From Glandiceps talaboti (Eukaryota; Hemichordata; Enteropneusta; Spengelidae): a stretch of 64,000 nucleotides of DNA. A model generated the notes under the pieces. That model saw only the letters and a list, made by a program, of their open reading frames with translations. It ran no database searches and had not been told where the DNA came from. Numbering within the stretch: position 1 is the stretch's first letter; each line of letters begins with the position of its first letter. The translations under genes and the position numbers were made by a program. Of the stretch, positions 34,295 to 46,428 are shown in pieces. The stretch lies in the NCBI RefSeq assembly GCF_964340395.1, contig NC_135551.1, forward strand, positions 9,102,379 through 9,166,378. Reading direction: 5' to 3'.

Positions 34295-35038
34295 GTGTAT
34301 ATGTGAGGTGATGTTATATGGCAGAGCAATAGTCAAGTTTAGAGCCTATATTTCTTAGTAGGCAAAAAAATGAAAATTGCTGTTTAATTGCCCTAGAAAA
34401 AGAATTTACTGTTGACTGACTAGTTGATAAAACAATTGTTGTGGGGTCAAAATCCTCCACCAGAATGGTTTACCCCTTACAAATGTATTAAATATAGATG
34501 ATATTTTACTTTGTGATTTGTTTTGCTGATGTAGTTTGATATACTTGTATAACAGAAAGCATTCATAATCTGCATATTCATGTGGTTTCCAGATGACCTG
34601 GAAGATAAAAACTACAATAAATTGAAAATAAAAATAGGGCCACAGGATAATGAAGATATCAAGATGAGAAAGCATAATATTTGAGTTTACATCTCTTGTT
34701 CTTGTAAAACTGGCCTGAATTGAAACAGACAACTACACTATACTGAGCAAAATAGCTTTCAGAACAAAAACTGTAGGAAAAGTGAACTCTTATTTCCAAT
34801 GTTACAAACATACACACAGAATGGACTAAGGAATTACGAATTTGACTTCCATACATTCATGCATCAAGTGAAATAAACATTAAATCGCAAGTACTATTAA
34901 AGCTGGGGTGGGAAACTTGAAACTACTACAGGAAAACGACACGGTGACGGTATTACTCCATTCCGGTACTTAATTGGGTCAAAGGGTACGGGTCAGTACT
35001 AGCGCACATGTTGAAGTCGACCAGGCTGTAGTACAATA
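34295..35038. other. Intergenic, nothing assigned
   Basis: AT-rich. Minus-strand frames at 34406-34732 and 34659-34856 have no recognisable features. Confidence 0.4.
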
Positions 35039-35190
35039 CACTGGGCAAAAAGTTGAATAGACATGAATCTACGTAAATCTACTGTATCTGCAGATCTCAC
35101 ATATGCGCTTCGTGTACTGAAGTATACGAACAGTATACTAGACATTAAGTCTGCCGAAATCTACAGTTCCGTAGACTAAGCGTACACTTA
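35039..35190 (+). repeat. TACG-rich dispersed repeat, copy 1
   Basis: It starts ACTGGGCAAAAAGTTGA, the same terminus found in inverted orientation at 48975-48991. The following sequence is packed with short TACG/CGTA palindromes and TCTACG motifs. The right boundary is unclear. Confidence 0.45.
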
Positions 35191-36520
35191 AGTCTTTTGT
35201 TCCAGCTTCCAGTCTTGTTTTGCACACTGTATATTTTACGTATTCGTTACGTATACGTGTACGTGCCGCCATTGTCGAATGTCTCTGAATGTGGAGTTGT
35301 TCTCTTTTCACCGTTAGTCTATTTCTGCTAGGCCCTCGGGCTTTCCGATACGAGATGCTTGTCGTATCGGAAGTAAGGGGAATGCCCGAATGTCTCGCAG
35401 CTAGACTATGTATTATCACAGACAATTATAAGAAACTGTTTCTTGGTGTTATACGGCCGTGGAAGCGTACCAATCGGCACTACTCGGCAATGTTGTGGAC
35501 GACTTGACTATGAACACCTAAAAATCAAATCACAGATAGTCTGTGATCAAAATGTAAATACAAATGTAGTGTGATCGCGTCCAACCTATGACAAAACTTA
35601 CTCAAAATATCCGTTTGCATTTGATATTTTAGTGTTCTGTCGTGCAAATTTGGTTTTCGATATAATTCACACCAAACATCGTTTTCGTTTCATTTTACAA
35701 TGTTCGATATGTATCATTCAGACGTCTGTGTCATTTTCCTCCACAACTTTCGGACTTTTGCAAAGAGTTAAATCACCGTCAATGGTTAAAACTATGCCCC
35801 GTTAAAAACAAAGTTTTGATTTGCATATACCTTGTATAGAACAGTACAACAATGAAATATCAAAAGGCCAGCTGTCAGCTCATTATGGCTTTCATCACTA
35901 GATCGCGATATCCTGTACACTTGTGCGACTGATAAAATTTTCCATCATAATGTTAGTTTCGTTGAAAAAACTTAGATATCCGAGCAATACACCTTCGCCG
36001 AAAAGACGAAAACGTCAGCCTGTGACTTCTCATCAGCGTCTCGTATTGATTAATGGATGTGATGGTGATTTAAAACAAATGAAAATTGAACATTGGAGTA
36101 AAACGTTCTATCGCCTGCCTCGCCGCCATGCATATTCTGCTGCCGTCCTGGTATGGATACATACAACTTGTTAGGTTATACATAGAAAAACAGATACAGT
36201 GTTGCAGTTTTAAGTGCAAGTCTAGTTTAAAGGAAATATAAGATATAATGACCATTAATTAAAACGTATTAGATAAATGGAACGCTCTTTTATACTGGGT
36301 CGTCAGGCCGGCCCTGGAGTACTGCATTTTGTCCTGGAACTTGAAAATGTACATGGGCCAGCACGAATATGACAGCAGAACCGATCTGCTGTAAGTCTAC
36401 AACTGGTATTTCAAATGAATGTTCTTCAGTGGCTAGTATTAATGGGGAGACCATACGGTGAGTATCGGACACCGTTTCTCTCTAGAGTTCCTGTGAACTT
36501 AGATGGTAAACAGTGATGTC
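35191..36520. other. Intergenic, nothing assigned
   Basis: Several short frames occur (35289-35507, 35923-36174). None shows a known domain, and no splice context or repeat is convincing. Confidence 0.4.
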
Positions 36521-36577
36521 ACGTCTGCATATGCTCGAGATTGTTTTCAGTAAAGAGAAAGTAAAACGGCTCACCAC

Positions 36578-36712
36578 TGACGGAAAAACAACAACATGTA
36601 AACAAGCAAACGAACAAACAAACAAAAAAAGGAAACAAACAAACATTGACGGAAAAACAACAACATGTAAACAAGCAAACGAACAAACCAAAAAAACAAA
36701 AAAACAAAACAC
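36578..36712 (+). repeat. 69-bp tandem duplication in an AAAC-rich tract
   Basis: TGACGGAAAAACAACAACAT and the following AAACAAGCAAACGAACAAA occur at 36578 and again at 36647. The flanks are AAAC/CA-rich low complexity. Confidence 0.85.
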
Positions 36713-37062
36713 ACACACACAATACACACAATACACATACAAACTAACTTACAAAAACCGAATATCTTTCATATGCAAGTTTTTATGGTGCCCTACACAA
36801 TTGATGACATTGCGTTTTGGGTCATTGAAAGTTTTTTTTGTACATTCAGTAAATAAAGTCTCTGTAATTAATTTGTTTGATCAGCTGATAACAGTTTACA
36901 CAACTGTTATAACGATTCCTTGGTTTCGCGAAACAACCCTCTGATTATGATCGTTGCTTTGAAGTTCGAATAGATATTTGAAACACCAAACAACTTCAAG
37001 TGGGATGGGGATTGGGTATTTATTTTGGATTTTAACTTATAAAATAATTTGTATGTATGATT
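36713..37062. other. Short intergenic stretch, nothing recognised
   Basis: AT-rich sequence between the AAAC tract and a TATG microsatellite. Confidence 0.4.
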
Positions 37063-37112
37063 ATGTATGTATGTATGTATGTATGTATGTATGTATGTAT
37101 GTATGTATGTAT
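37063..37112 (+). repeat. (TATG)n microsatellite
   Basis: About twelve TATG repeats run directly into the Penelope-like coding remnant. Confidence 0.95.
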
Positions 37113-37113
37113 G

Positions 37114-38200
37114 ATGGTGAATCTATATCTGTTTATACTAAACCTACCACAGACCCTCCACCAATATATTTGCAGTATGGTTCAGCACATCCTAATAAGT
37201 GTAAAGACTGCATTCCCTATTCACAATTACTTCGTTTACGTCGTATTTGTAGTAGAGATTTGGATTTCAGGGAAAGATCTGCTGAATTTTGCACGTACTT
37301 CCACCAACGTGGTTATCCAGTGTCGGTTACCAATGCGACTTTACAAAAGATGTCATCTTTGTCTATGGAAGCTTGTATCAAATCACATGATCACAAGAGT
37401 AATACCAATCGTCCCGTATTGGCTCTAACATACCATCCCTTTTCCACTACAGTTATAAGAACATACTATACACGCATTTAATATCTTACGTTCTAATAGG
37501 TTAACCAATTCATTATTTCGTGAAGCAGCTTGGCGTCGTGATACCAATCTTAGAGATACGGTGGTCCATACATGGATTGGAAAATAATGCTGGTTTATTT
37601 CCATGCAGTCGTACTCGATGTGGCACATGTTGTTTTTGCACATTTTGGCCTCTGATGATAAACTTCCCCTCGGAAAATTTCTTATTGATGTAAACAGTCC
37701 TCCAGCAGTTGGCTAAATGACTGTATTGTACTCACTTTATTTCTGTATGTCATTTTTGTATGCTTTACCGTGCTTCCGATGGCATGTTGTTATGCAATAA
37801 AGATAATTAAAAGATTGATTATTAATACTAATCATGATTTTGGCCCTGAGAACAGTGTGGCTGTTACGAGTAGATTTACTTGTATTAGTACTAACGTAGT
37901 ATATTACATTACATGCCAGAAATGTGGTGTTTTTTATATATAGGTCCGACTGTACGTCGTCTTGGTAACCGTTTCGTGGAATATCTCCGTCTTACCAGAC
38001 AAACGAATCGTAACTATCCCGTATCTATGCATATTATTACCAACGATCATAATGTATCAAATGTCTACTTCAGGAATTTGTAAGGTTTCTGGTGACAAGG
38101 ATCGATTGATGTTGAAGGAGGAGGAAATCATTTTTTTCGTCTTGGAACCCTGGATCCCCATGGAATTATTAGATTATTTCCCTAATATCTAACTAAGCGT
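37114..38200 (+). pseudogene. Penelope-like element, RT C-terminus and GIY-YIG endonuclease, decayed
   Basis: Three frames together give the C-terminal part of a Penelope-like protein. First comes VYTKPTTDPP with IPYSQLLRLRRIC and YFHQRGYP (RT thumb and linker, about 37130-37470). Next is LRSNRLTNSLFREAAWRRDTN, then a Cys-rich CSRTRCGTCCFC (about 37475-37650) ahead of the nuclease. Last is the GIY-YIG domain, VVYYITCQKCGVFYIGPTVR, with RLGNRFVEYLR and a following His region (about 37855-38080). Residual LDPHGII sequence follows to about 38200. Frame changes near 37470 and 37575, a gap at about 37660-37850, and stops disable it. The 5' RT core is missing. Confidence 0.8.
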
Positions 38201-38400
38201 GCTCTAAAGGGAACTTCTTTTTGGTGCACATACTTTTAAATATTTTTGTCATACCCTACCGTTGATAAATACTCGCGTGGTGTCGTTCTTTTCCATGTAT
38301 AGTCGGGTTGTTTTACCTGCTGTATATCGTGCCTTGATAGCATTGATAAAGAATATTGATTCGAAACGTCGGATTGTAATTTTTTATTCGGACTGTATAA

Positions 38401-38520
38401 CTGTGTATGTATGTATGTATGTATGTATGTATGTATGTATGTATGTATGTATGTATGTGTGTATGTATGTATGTATGTATGTATGTATGTATGTATGTAT
38501 GTATGTGTGTGTGTGTGTGT
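38401..38520 (+). repeat. (TATG)n microsatellite
   Basis: TATG repeats with a GTGT interruption near 38458 and a GTGT tail. Frames across it are artefacts. Confidence 0.95.
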
Positions 38521-40415
38521 ATCTGACTTTGTGCTTGTGTATCCAGAAAAAAAACTCACGTGACAGTAAATACATCTGTTACCAAATGTAACTTCATGTA
38601 ATGAAACATTTGGAGCGAGTTTTCAATTCTCAGAACTTTCGCTGAAAGGTTTTGATTTTCTATGAAATGTATTTATTTATTTTTTAAATGAGTAGAAATG
38701 TATACCCCTGTCTCTTATACAACCATGTCTAGGTTCCCTTGATGTGAAGTTATCATTACACACAGTAACAAACAAATCACGTCTAAGTGGATAATTGTTA
38801 CCTGTCGTGGTAAGGGGTCGTGTGGAGGCGGGAAATTTTTTCGGCGATGCATGTCGTCGCTGCTGCGTCTGGAATCCACGGACTACTTGGATACCCCTCT
38901 CACAAACTTCCCTATCCTAGGTGACTCTCGCAGGTTGTTCCCTCTTAAATTCAGATCACCAAGCTTACCTAGATCTAACATAGCGATGTCGGTAATCTGA
39001 CTAACTTTTTGTTGGATAGATTATGCGAAACAAGGCATCGGTTGCCGTATATCTCGGTGGATGTGTCGGATATTTTGTTTCCAAACACGTTTACTTCGCT
39101 AAGGTTGCGGACTTGTGAAAAAGAAACAGAGAATTAGAAAAAGATGCAGCCCAGTTTTATGCACGGTTTTCGAGTACGAACAAAGTTAACATTGTCATTG
39201 GCCGTTACCAGATACAGCAAAAGAGACCAGAAATAGATCGTTTGCTTTAGTAGTTATTGAAATAACTTTTCCTCATTTCAAAAAGCCTAGAATTTGATTC
39301 AAAGCTATGTCGGATGTTTTAAAACCGAGAGTTGCAGGCACAAGTAAATGAAGTAATGTCTGTCTAAGCTACAATAAGTGTAAACGCGTGTGCTTATCAT
39401 CCAAGTCATAAGAAATTGGTTGACGTGTGCGTTTGTCAAGTACATAGTCGTAACGACCTAACAAATGGAAAAAAGGTATCTTTATCTCAGGAACTTCTGT
39501 TTAGGTATTGGTAAATAATAAAATCATGTTTTCTTAGCATCCATGTGGTTGTTTTCGTACATCACTCCTTGGCCAGGGGGTTACTTGGCCATATGGTTAT
39601 TTTAGAACAACATGCAAAAAAGAATGTATAAATCCTAAACAGAAACAGACTCAGTATAATAACAAAGTCACGTATTATATTAAAGTTTATCAGTCACTTT
39701 TCATTCTATTCACCCCCTTCACATAATGGCATAGTCCCCATCATGCAATTCGTACCGCGTCATTTCAAATACTGGTGCATTTTCTAAGTTGTGCCGAGCC
39801 TGTTTTACCTCAAGTTTGAGCAGATTTCACGGAGAAACAACAAGCCACTTCTATGACCACGATTATGAACCATAACTGGATACTATTTGGGCCTCACTCA
39901 AACCTCACGGGACAGAATATCGACCCGCGACCTGCCATGATCGCTGTGTGTGGCTAGTCAGATCTGACTCTTGACCTAGCCGGCCGGCCATGATCGACCA
40001 GCGTGATTGTGAGGTTCTACTTGCAGTGAATATGGACCGTGCATAATCATGATAATGGTTGTATCAATGCTTGTCTGACCAAATAAGCTATAACTTAGGG
40101 GATGAGGACTGTTGGGATATGGAATGCAAGAGTTACCGCTTTGGATTTTCGGCGATTTTTGAAGTAAGTATATGTATTTTATGCAAATTATGTTCTAAAT
40201 TAGGCTTGGAGCAGACCATTTTCAATGGGGTGTAACCTGGTGAATGGTATGCAGACAAGATAAAGTATACAAAATCTTTGATATAGGCAAAACATTTAAA
40301 GAATTTTGCAACAACACACTAAAACTGAACATTCAAAAGAAGAGTTATTTTGGAAACAACACAAAATAAATCTATGGACTCACAAAACTTACTTGAAATG
40401 CAACACTTTCAAGTA
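38521..40415. other. Long stretch without a recognised gene
   Basis: No frame above 60 codons and no obvious repeat. Base composition is somewhat less AT-rich around 38800-39000 and 39900-40000. I see nothing to annotate. Confidence 0.45.
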
Positions 40416-40930
40416 CGATAGTTTGTAACGCCATGGTCATCATATTGGAAAATCCATACTTTCATCGTAGTCATATGATGTAGCAGTCTACAATGTCAAA
40501 CTACAAACTGAAAGTGTTTACAGAGTAAAATTGAACTATATGAAACTGATAATTGGAGGTAACATTGTCACTTCATCGAAAGATACATTAGTCTGTTCAA
40601 CTTTCTTCACAGCATGGGAGTAAACCAACTACGCAAATCGCTCTTGGGTTGAGAGATACTTGGTGTTAGTCATAGAACGAGACACTGAATGCTGACTTCA
40701 TGTGTTTGTTGAAGTTTTATACTGTACAATGTATCATAGCAAAATGGCATGACATCGTTTGATTTTTTGGTTTTATAGAAAATCTGTCAGTTCCGACATG
40801 CTTCTACTGCCAAACCGACGTTATGAATAGGCTGGTTTTGCCTTTGATTTACCGAAAGCCTGTACCACAGTGTGAATCACACTACCATTAGCAGGTTTAT
40901 GCAGTTTATTCCCATCGAAAACAATACTGA
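40416..40930 (+). repeat. 515-bp direct repeat R, copy 1
   Basis: It runs from CGATAGTTTGTAACGCC to CGAAAACAATACTGA. By eye I find no difference from 42680-43194. It has no coding frame and no TG…CA ends. Confidence 0.9.
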
Positions 40931-41004
40931 TGTAGAGATCTAGAGAGATACAAATACGTATTGAAATGCTCATTTGAATATACATCCAAATCTGTTAGGG
41001 GAAC

Positions 41005-42424
41005 AGCTGATTGTCAGCACCAGATCTGATGATCCAGTGTTCTCCCCAGAGGGTTTTCATGTACATGTATTGGGCCTGATATCCTTTAATTTTCGTCAAT
41101 ACGTGATCAGTTGTCCCAATACGCAATCAGATTCAATTGTTTAGAGTTCGGTAAATTGCATGTTGACATTCAAACTGATTAAAATCTGATGTAGATGTTG
41201 GCTAATCATTCATTGCTATTTCTTCATTATTTTGCCTGGATTGTCCTTTGTGGTACATGTTTACATGTTTATCCTGATCGCCACCTCTACATATACATCT
41301 GAGCTGGCACCCATGCCCACACCGTTCTAGCTAGCCCGTGCTGGTAGCCAATCAAAAGTGACCTTACATTAGGATCGAATGAAACTACAAACGGACACGG
41401 TCACTACAAAATGACTTTCTCCGTGTGCACAAGCACAGGCACCTGACAATGTTCTAAATGTTTCAACTGTAAACAAATTCAGTGATTGTATTAGTATATT
41501 TAAATGTAATATGATGGTACATGTACCTCTATACATTTCGTCTGAATACATTCGAACATAGCGTTATCATGTAGACGCGTACATACATCATCATGTTATA
41601 AGGATGAACGCATACTCTGTAATTGTTATAGACGCTTGTGAGACAGAACGTCTGGGGACACACAGACAGTTTATAGTGTACACAATGCAAAGCAACCAAA
41701 ATTTTCACGATAAGGACGTGTGTTTTTTCTAGAAATTATTTCTTAAATTTCCCCATTTCTGAGTTCATATAGCACAACTGTGGCAAATATTTCTATGAAT
41801 CGTACTACAGAGAACGCGTACAGGTTCGCTGAGATGAACATGAACACTACCCGGGAAACGTGTTCGAATGTAACTAACATGTACATGTAGATAAGACGAA
41901 ATGCATCTAAACAAGAATTCTTTAATTACTGTACATATAGGGTAATACAGTCACTGAATTGTTTACAGTTCAAATACTTTGTACGTTGTCAGTTGCCTAT
42001 GTGCACAAGTAATGCCATGTTGTTTGTTGATATTCAATGCATGTGCCCGTGACAATGTCCATAGTACTTCAGTAAGATGCAACCTGATTGGCTGTGTGGC
42101 TCACTTAGCAGAACGGCGTGGGTATGGGTGCCAGTTCAGGTGTAGAGGAGGCGATCAGAATAAAAATGTAAACATGTACTGCGAAGGTCAATCCAGGCAA
42201 AATAACGAAGGTAAAATAACAATGAACGATTAGCTGACATCTACATCGTATTTTAATCAGATTGGTTGACGTCTATCTGTCACTCTGTCAGCTGACACCT
42301 TTGTTGTTTTCAATGTATATTTGCAACATTTGTATTGATCCTTCAAACATAAGCAGCAAGTAAAACTAAAGAGTTTCTAATTAGTTCAAACGACTATTCA
42401 ACCCTCTACCACTACCAGACTGAT
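41005..42424 (-). repeat. Inverted repeat B', interrupted by a foldback element
   Basis: The two parts 41005-41174 and 42261-42424 together are the inverted counterpart of 43197-43540. Shared blocks include GGTAGTGGTAGAGGGTTGAA, TGTCAGCTGACA and TTCTCCCCAGA. The interruption is the foldback element 41175-42260. Confidence 0.8.
41175..42260. mobile_element. Foldback element with long imperfect inverted arms
   Basis: This 1086-bp element starts CTGATTAAAATCTGATGTAG; the complement of its end starts CTGATTAAAATACGATGTAG. Arms of about 410 and 450 bp pair with gaps (ATGTTTACAT, GCACCCATGCCCAC and CATTCGAACA blocks). A centre of about 230 bp (41585-41812) is unpaired. No open frame of interest and no clear target duplication. 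Confidence 0.75.
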
Positions 42425-42679
42425 TTAATTGAATTTCGTCGTCACTATTCTTTTCAATAGGCATACAATATGCAGGGCATGCCTTTTGAGGCCTACTGCT
42501 CTCGCAAATTAAAATCCACGAGTGATTTTCCACTTGCGTGGGCCCCAACGAACCTGTACATCAGCAGCCTGATGTTATTTTATATCATTTTTCAGCTACC
42601 AGACATCGTGTTAGTCCGAAATTTCGTGATACACGAGACTTTAATACTATACTTCCCTATTGAGGACTTCAAAAACTCG
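42425..42679. other. Unique segment between inverted repeat B' and repeat R copy 2
   Basis: About 255 bp with no recognised content. Together with R copy 2 it forms the interior between the inverted B arms. Confidence 0.45.
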
Positions 42680-43194
42680 CGATAGTTTGTAACGCCATGG
42701 TCATCATATTGGAAAATCCATACTTTCATCGTAGTCATATGATGTAGCAGTCTACAATGTCAAACTACAAACTGAAAGTGTTTACAGAGTAAAATTGAAC
42801 TATATGAAACTGATAATTGGAGGTAACATTGTCACTTCATCGAAAGATACATTAGTCTGTTCAACTTTCTTCACAGCATGGGAGTAAACCAACTACGCAA
42901 ATCGCTCTTGGGTTGAGAGATACTTGGTGTTAGTCATAGAACGAGACACTGAATGCTGACTTCATGTGTTTGTTGAAGTTTTATACTGTACAATGTATCA
43001 TAGCAAAATGGCATGACATCGTTTGATTTTTTGGTTTTATAGAAAATCTGTCAGTTCCGACATGCTTCTACTGCCAAACCGACGTTATGAATAGGCTGGT
43101 TTTGCCTTTGATTTACCGAAAGCCTGTACCACAGTGTGAATCACACTACCATTAGCAGGTTTATGCAGTTTATTCCCATCGAAAACAATACTGA
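42680..43194 (+). repeat. 515-bp direct repeat R, copy 2
   Basis: It is identical by eye to 40416-40930, 2264 bp away. It abuts inverted repeat B at 43197. Confidence 0.9.
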
Positions 43195-43196
43195 CG

Positions 43197-43540
43197 ACAA
43201 ACTTCAATGAAATCAGTCTGGTAGTGGTAGAGGGTTGAATAGTCCTTTGAACTGATTAGAAACTCTTTAGTTTTACTTGTCGCTTATGGAACACATAATG
43301 TGTGAAGGGTCAATACAAACGTTGCGAGTATACATTGAAAACAACAAAGGCGTCAGCTGACAGATGAACAGTGCAGTGTCAACGTGCAATTTACCAAACC
43401 CTAAGCAATCCGATAGCGTATCGGGACAACTGATCATGTATCGACGAAAATTAAAGGATATTGGGCCCAATACATGAAAACCTTCTGGGGAGAACACTGC
43501 ATTGCAGATATGCAATGTAGTGTCAGCTGTGGTCAGTTCA
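43197..43540 (+). repeat. Inverted repeat B, uninterrupted copy
   Basis: It pairs with the split copy B' (41005-42424). The B pair encloses 42425-43196, so the structure resembles a non-autonomous element with TIRs of about 340 bp. Confidence 0.75.
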
Positions 43541-45216
43541 CACTTCGTCTTTGTAAATAGTCAAGTATTTGTTATTATTGTAATGAATTGTCGTGTACAT
43601 TGTTCTTTTCTCAAAAACATTTTTATACTTCATTGTTTTTTAAGTCAGTAGGCTCATATGGGCAGAAAACTTAGGTGACAATGATGGATCAACACAAGGG
43701 GAGAGAGAAAAATGCATTTCAAGTAGTTACTGTACAGTCGACAACCTCCGAGTCAAGGTTGGCAATTGTGGGTGTCGGTCAGGCCCGACAGCCACTGACT
43801 GCCATGAGTTGAACCCTGACTGACAAAGATATGGAGGGGACAAGTTAGTCAAAACTACTGGCAGCAATAAACAGTCAAGGCGAGGAATATCTTTGATACA
43901 TGAAAATATTCCCCCTTCCCCAGAGGATTTTCCCTCCCACAAGTGACTATTTTTCTCTTGTTGAGTGGGTGACCCTGCCAGAGTGACATTAACCTGGGGA
44001 AAAAGCCTAACTCTGGCAGTTTCCCAATCAACTATTTCCTTGACTTAACCACTTAACGGATGGAGAGGCTTGGCAGGAAGAGGGTTAAATCATGTCTCCA
44101 TCCAAAGTCGCATAGAAGCAAAGCATTTCACAAGGGGGAGGGGACTGTGTCTGCTATGAAGACTTGGTGTAAATAGATTTTTACTGTTTTGGGGATACGT
44201 AACATGTAGAATTAGATGTTACACCTACGTTATTCTTCATTCATCCAAGGAAAATAGGAGTAACCGAAGGTGTCATTGTCACTACGAGTTGCTAGCCGAG
44301 TATTTTTCGGCCGAGTGACAGGTCGTGACAACCCAGAGTTTACAAGTACTTTCCAAGTGAATGAAGACAAATATTGAAAAATAACATTATTTACCAGTGC
44401 CAGTAATATCAAAGAAACATTGCGGACAGTAATGGCAATTTTGAAAGTTTTGACTAATATTGTGAACACAGCAGAACCGGTCACGGAGACATACGTTGTG
44501 TTGTGACATAGAAAGACCACAGTTTATATTCCATATTTTTTTGTTCTAATGCCTTTTGAGTGCATAGTATAATCTCAATTAGATGATATGATGATGGTCT
44601 GCTTACTCTTCCAAACAGTTTTACTCAAATACATGTACATACATTTTGTACATGCACATCATGTATAAACAGGATCAAAAATATGTTCTAAATACATAAC
44701 TACAATGTAGGTTTCTCTCTCATTTGAGCTGAACAATTTACTTGCAAAGGATGTTTAGTGAAGTAAAATGTAAATTGTAAGTGATGTTGCATCACTTTTA
44801 TCATTTTATTGCAAAACCAATGTTTATTTTTTCTTCTGATGAATATATCATCTGACACAATATTGATGTTTACATTTGATGATAAAATTGTCTTGATGCA
44901 ACTAATCAAGAGATCTCCACTCCGATTCAGGATCACGTTATTGTGAAAAACCTAACATATATGATATACAATGTACCTTACCATTCAGTGTTTGATAAGT
45001 GAGTTACAGTGCTAAATAAAGTACATTGTAAGCTCAGATTGCATGGGCTAAATAAAGAATCTAAAAGTAAAGAGTCAGGTTGATAAACTTAAAAGTATTC
45101 TACAATGGATACTTTGCAGAACTTTATAAATGTTACTAAGCAAAATTACTATAGTATACACTAACTAATGTGTACTTTGAATATTACTGACAATGTTATT
45201 CTTTTTTATTTTTCAG
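43541..45216. other. Gene-poor stretch
   Basis: A minus-strand frame at 44230-44520 (96 codons) has a hydrophobic middle but no recognised family. No repeats or promoters are evident. The stretch ends in a strong polypyrimidine tract and AG at 45200-45216. Confidence 0.4.
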
Positions 45217-45296
45217 TCAGTGCTGAGCAAGCATCTGGGATGAGAAGTCTGGGAAGAAGAATGAGTTTTTTGACTGGAAATGGTATTTGTAGATGA
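45217..45296 (+). CDS. Weak candidate terminal exon
   Basis: A strong acceptor (CTTTTTTATTTTTCAG, ending 45216) is followed by 25 codons in one frame (SAEQASGMRSLGRRMSFLTG, then NGICR) and TGA 45294-45296. No upstream exon is identified and the peptide matches nothing I know. It could equally be an acceptor-like accident in AT-rich DNA. Confidence 0.15.
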
Positions 45297-45534
45297 CCAG
45301 ATTTGTGACAAGGACAGGAGCAATGAATAACAGGGTTTGTTTTATATGAGCACCAAGGTTTAGAGAACAGCATGTTGAAGATTACTGATGGCGAATAGCA
45401 CTGGACACCAGAAAATGAGAAAGAGTTGGTTGCTCTCATCAGTATAACCAAATGAACCAACAAGAAATGGCCACACCTACCTTTTCAAAGAACTCTACTA
45501 AACTCTACTGAAGTAGAGTGTGCATGTAGCAACT

Positions 45535-45893
45535 ATTAGTGTTGGTACACAGATAGGATATGATATGAAAGACATTAGGATGTAATGGGTACTAAAATAC
45601 AATTTGCGAAGAAATTCTAGAGAGTACCATGTATAAGGATGTTGGTTCAAAATCTACCCAGCTATGAACATGGAAGTCCTGTATTCCTGGTGTTCATTGT
45701 GGCAAGTTTGAGTAATTGTCACTAAGGTACTAAGAATTGGTAGATTTCTACTTCCAAAAATCGAAAATATGTATTCCTATAGTGAGCGTTTCGGGATGAA
45801 TGTGAGTTGACGGACCAATATGGAAAATTTCATTGATCGATTCCACTGTTTGTGAGGAGTTAGCCAAAAAAAATGTTCTACCGTGGGGTTGAT
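45535..45893 (-). mobile_element. MITE family 2, copy B
   Basis: In inverted orientation it matches the interior and one end of the 466-bp element at 29537-30002, for example the complement of GTGAGGAGTTAGCC, TCGATTTTTGGAAGTAGAAA and the TTGCCACA(T)A block. It is diverged and the terminus is degraded. Confidence 0.65.
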
Positions 45894-46029
45894 GAGCCCA
45901 ATACACATTGCTACACATTAGCATATCCGATGCCACATGCAACACTTAAAGCCAGCCAGCTGACACTATTAATTTTTTATCTGATTCTTACGTTATGGTA
46001 TGCTATACATGTACATTTATCCGTATTGG

Positions 46030-46428
46030 GATCGTTTGTGTGTTTTAGAACAAGACATCCCCACGGTAGAAATTTTTTCTTGTTAACTCCTCTCACAAAT
46101 GGTGGAATTGATCAATGAAATTTTCCATGTTTGTCTGTTAACTCATTCTTCCCAGAACCCTCACTACATGAATATGTATTTTCGATTTTGGGAAGCAAAA
46201 ATCAACATTCTTACCTTGGCGAGTATGACTCAAACTTGTTGCCATATTGAATACACAATGGACACTTGGCACACAAGACTTCCGTGTTTGTAGTTATGTA
46301 GATTTTTATCTGCAACTATGCATGTGGTACTATATAGAATTTCCTCGCAACTTGTATTTTGTACCCTTTACTATATCAATCAGGCTCTTAACTAATATTT
46401 GGTACAAATCTACCTAACCCTGGAAATG
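46030..46428 (+). mobile_element. MITE family 2, copy C
   Basis: It matches 29620-30000 in the same orientation: CGGTAGAAA, AACTCCTC-CACAAA, TCTTCCCAGAAC, GTATTTTCGATTTT, and the terminus ending in ACCTAACCCTGG. It lies head-to-head with copy B, about 135 bp apart. Confidence 0.75.

Noticed and set aside
40416-43194. The 515-bp direct repeats as LTRs of a retrotransposon
   Set aside because: No TG…CA ends, priming site or coding between them; the interior consists of inverted repeats instead.
44230-44520. 96-codon minus-strand frame with a transmembrane-like segment
   Set aside because: AT-rich DNA often yields such frames; no motif or exon context.
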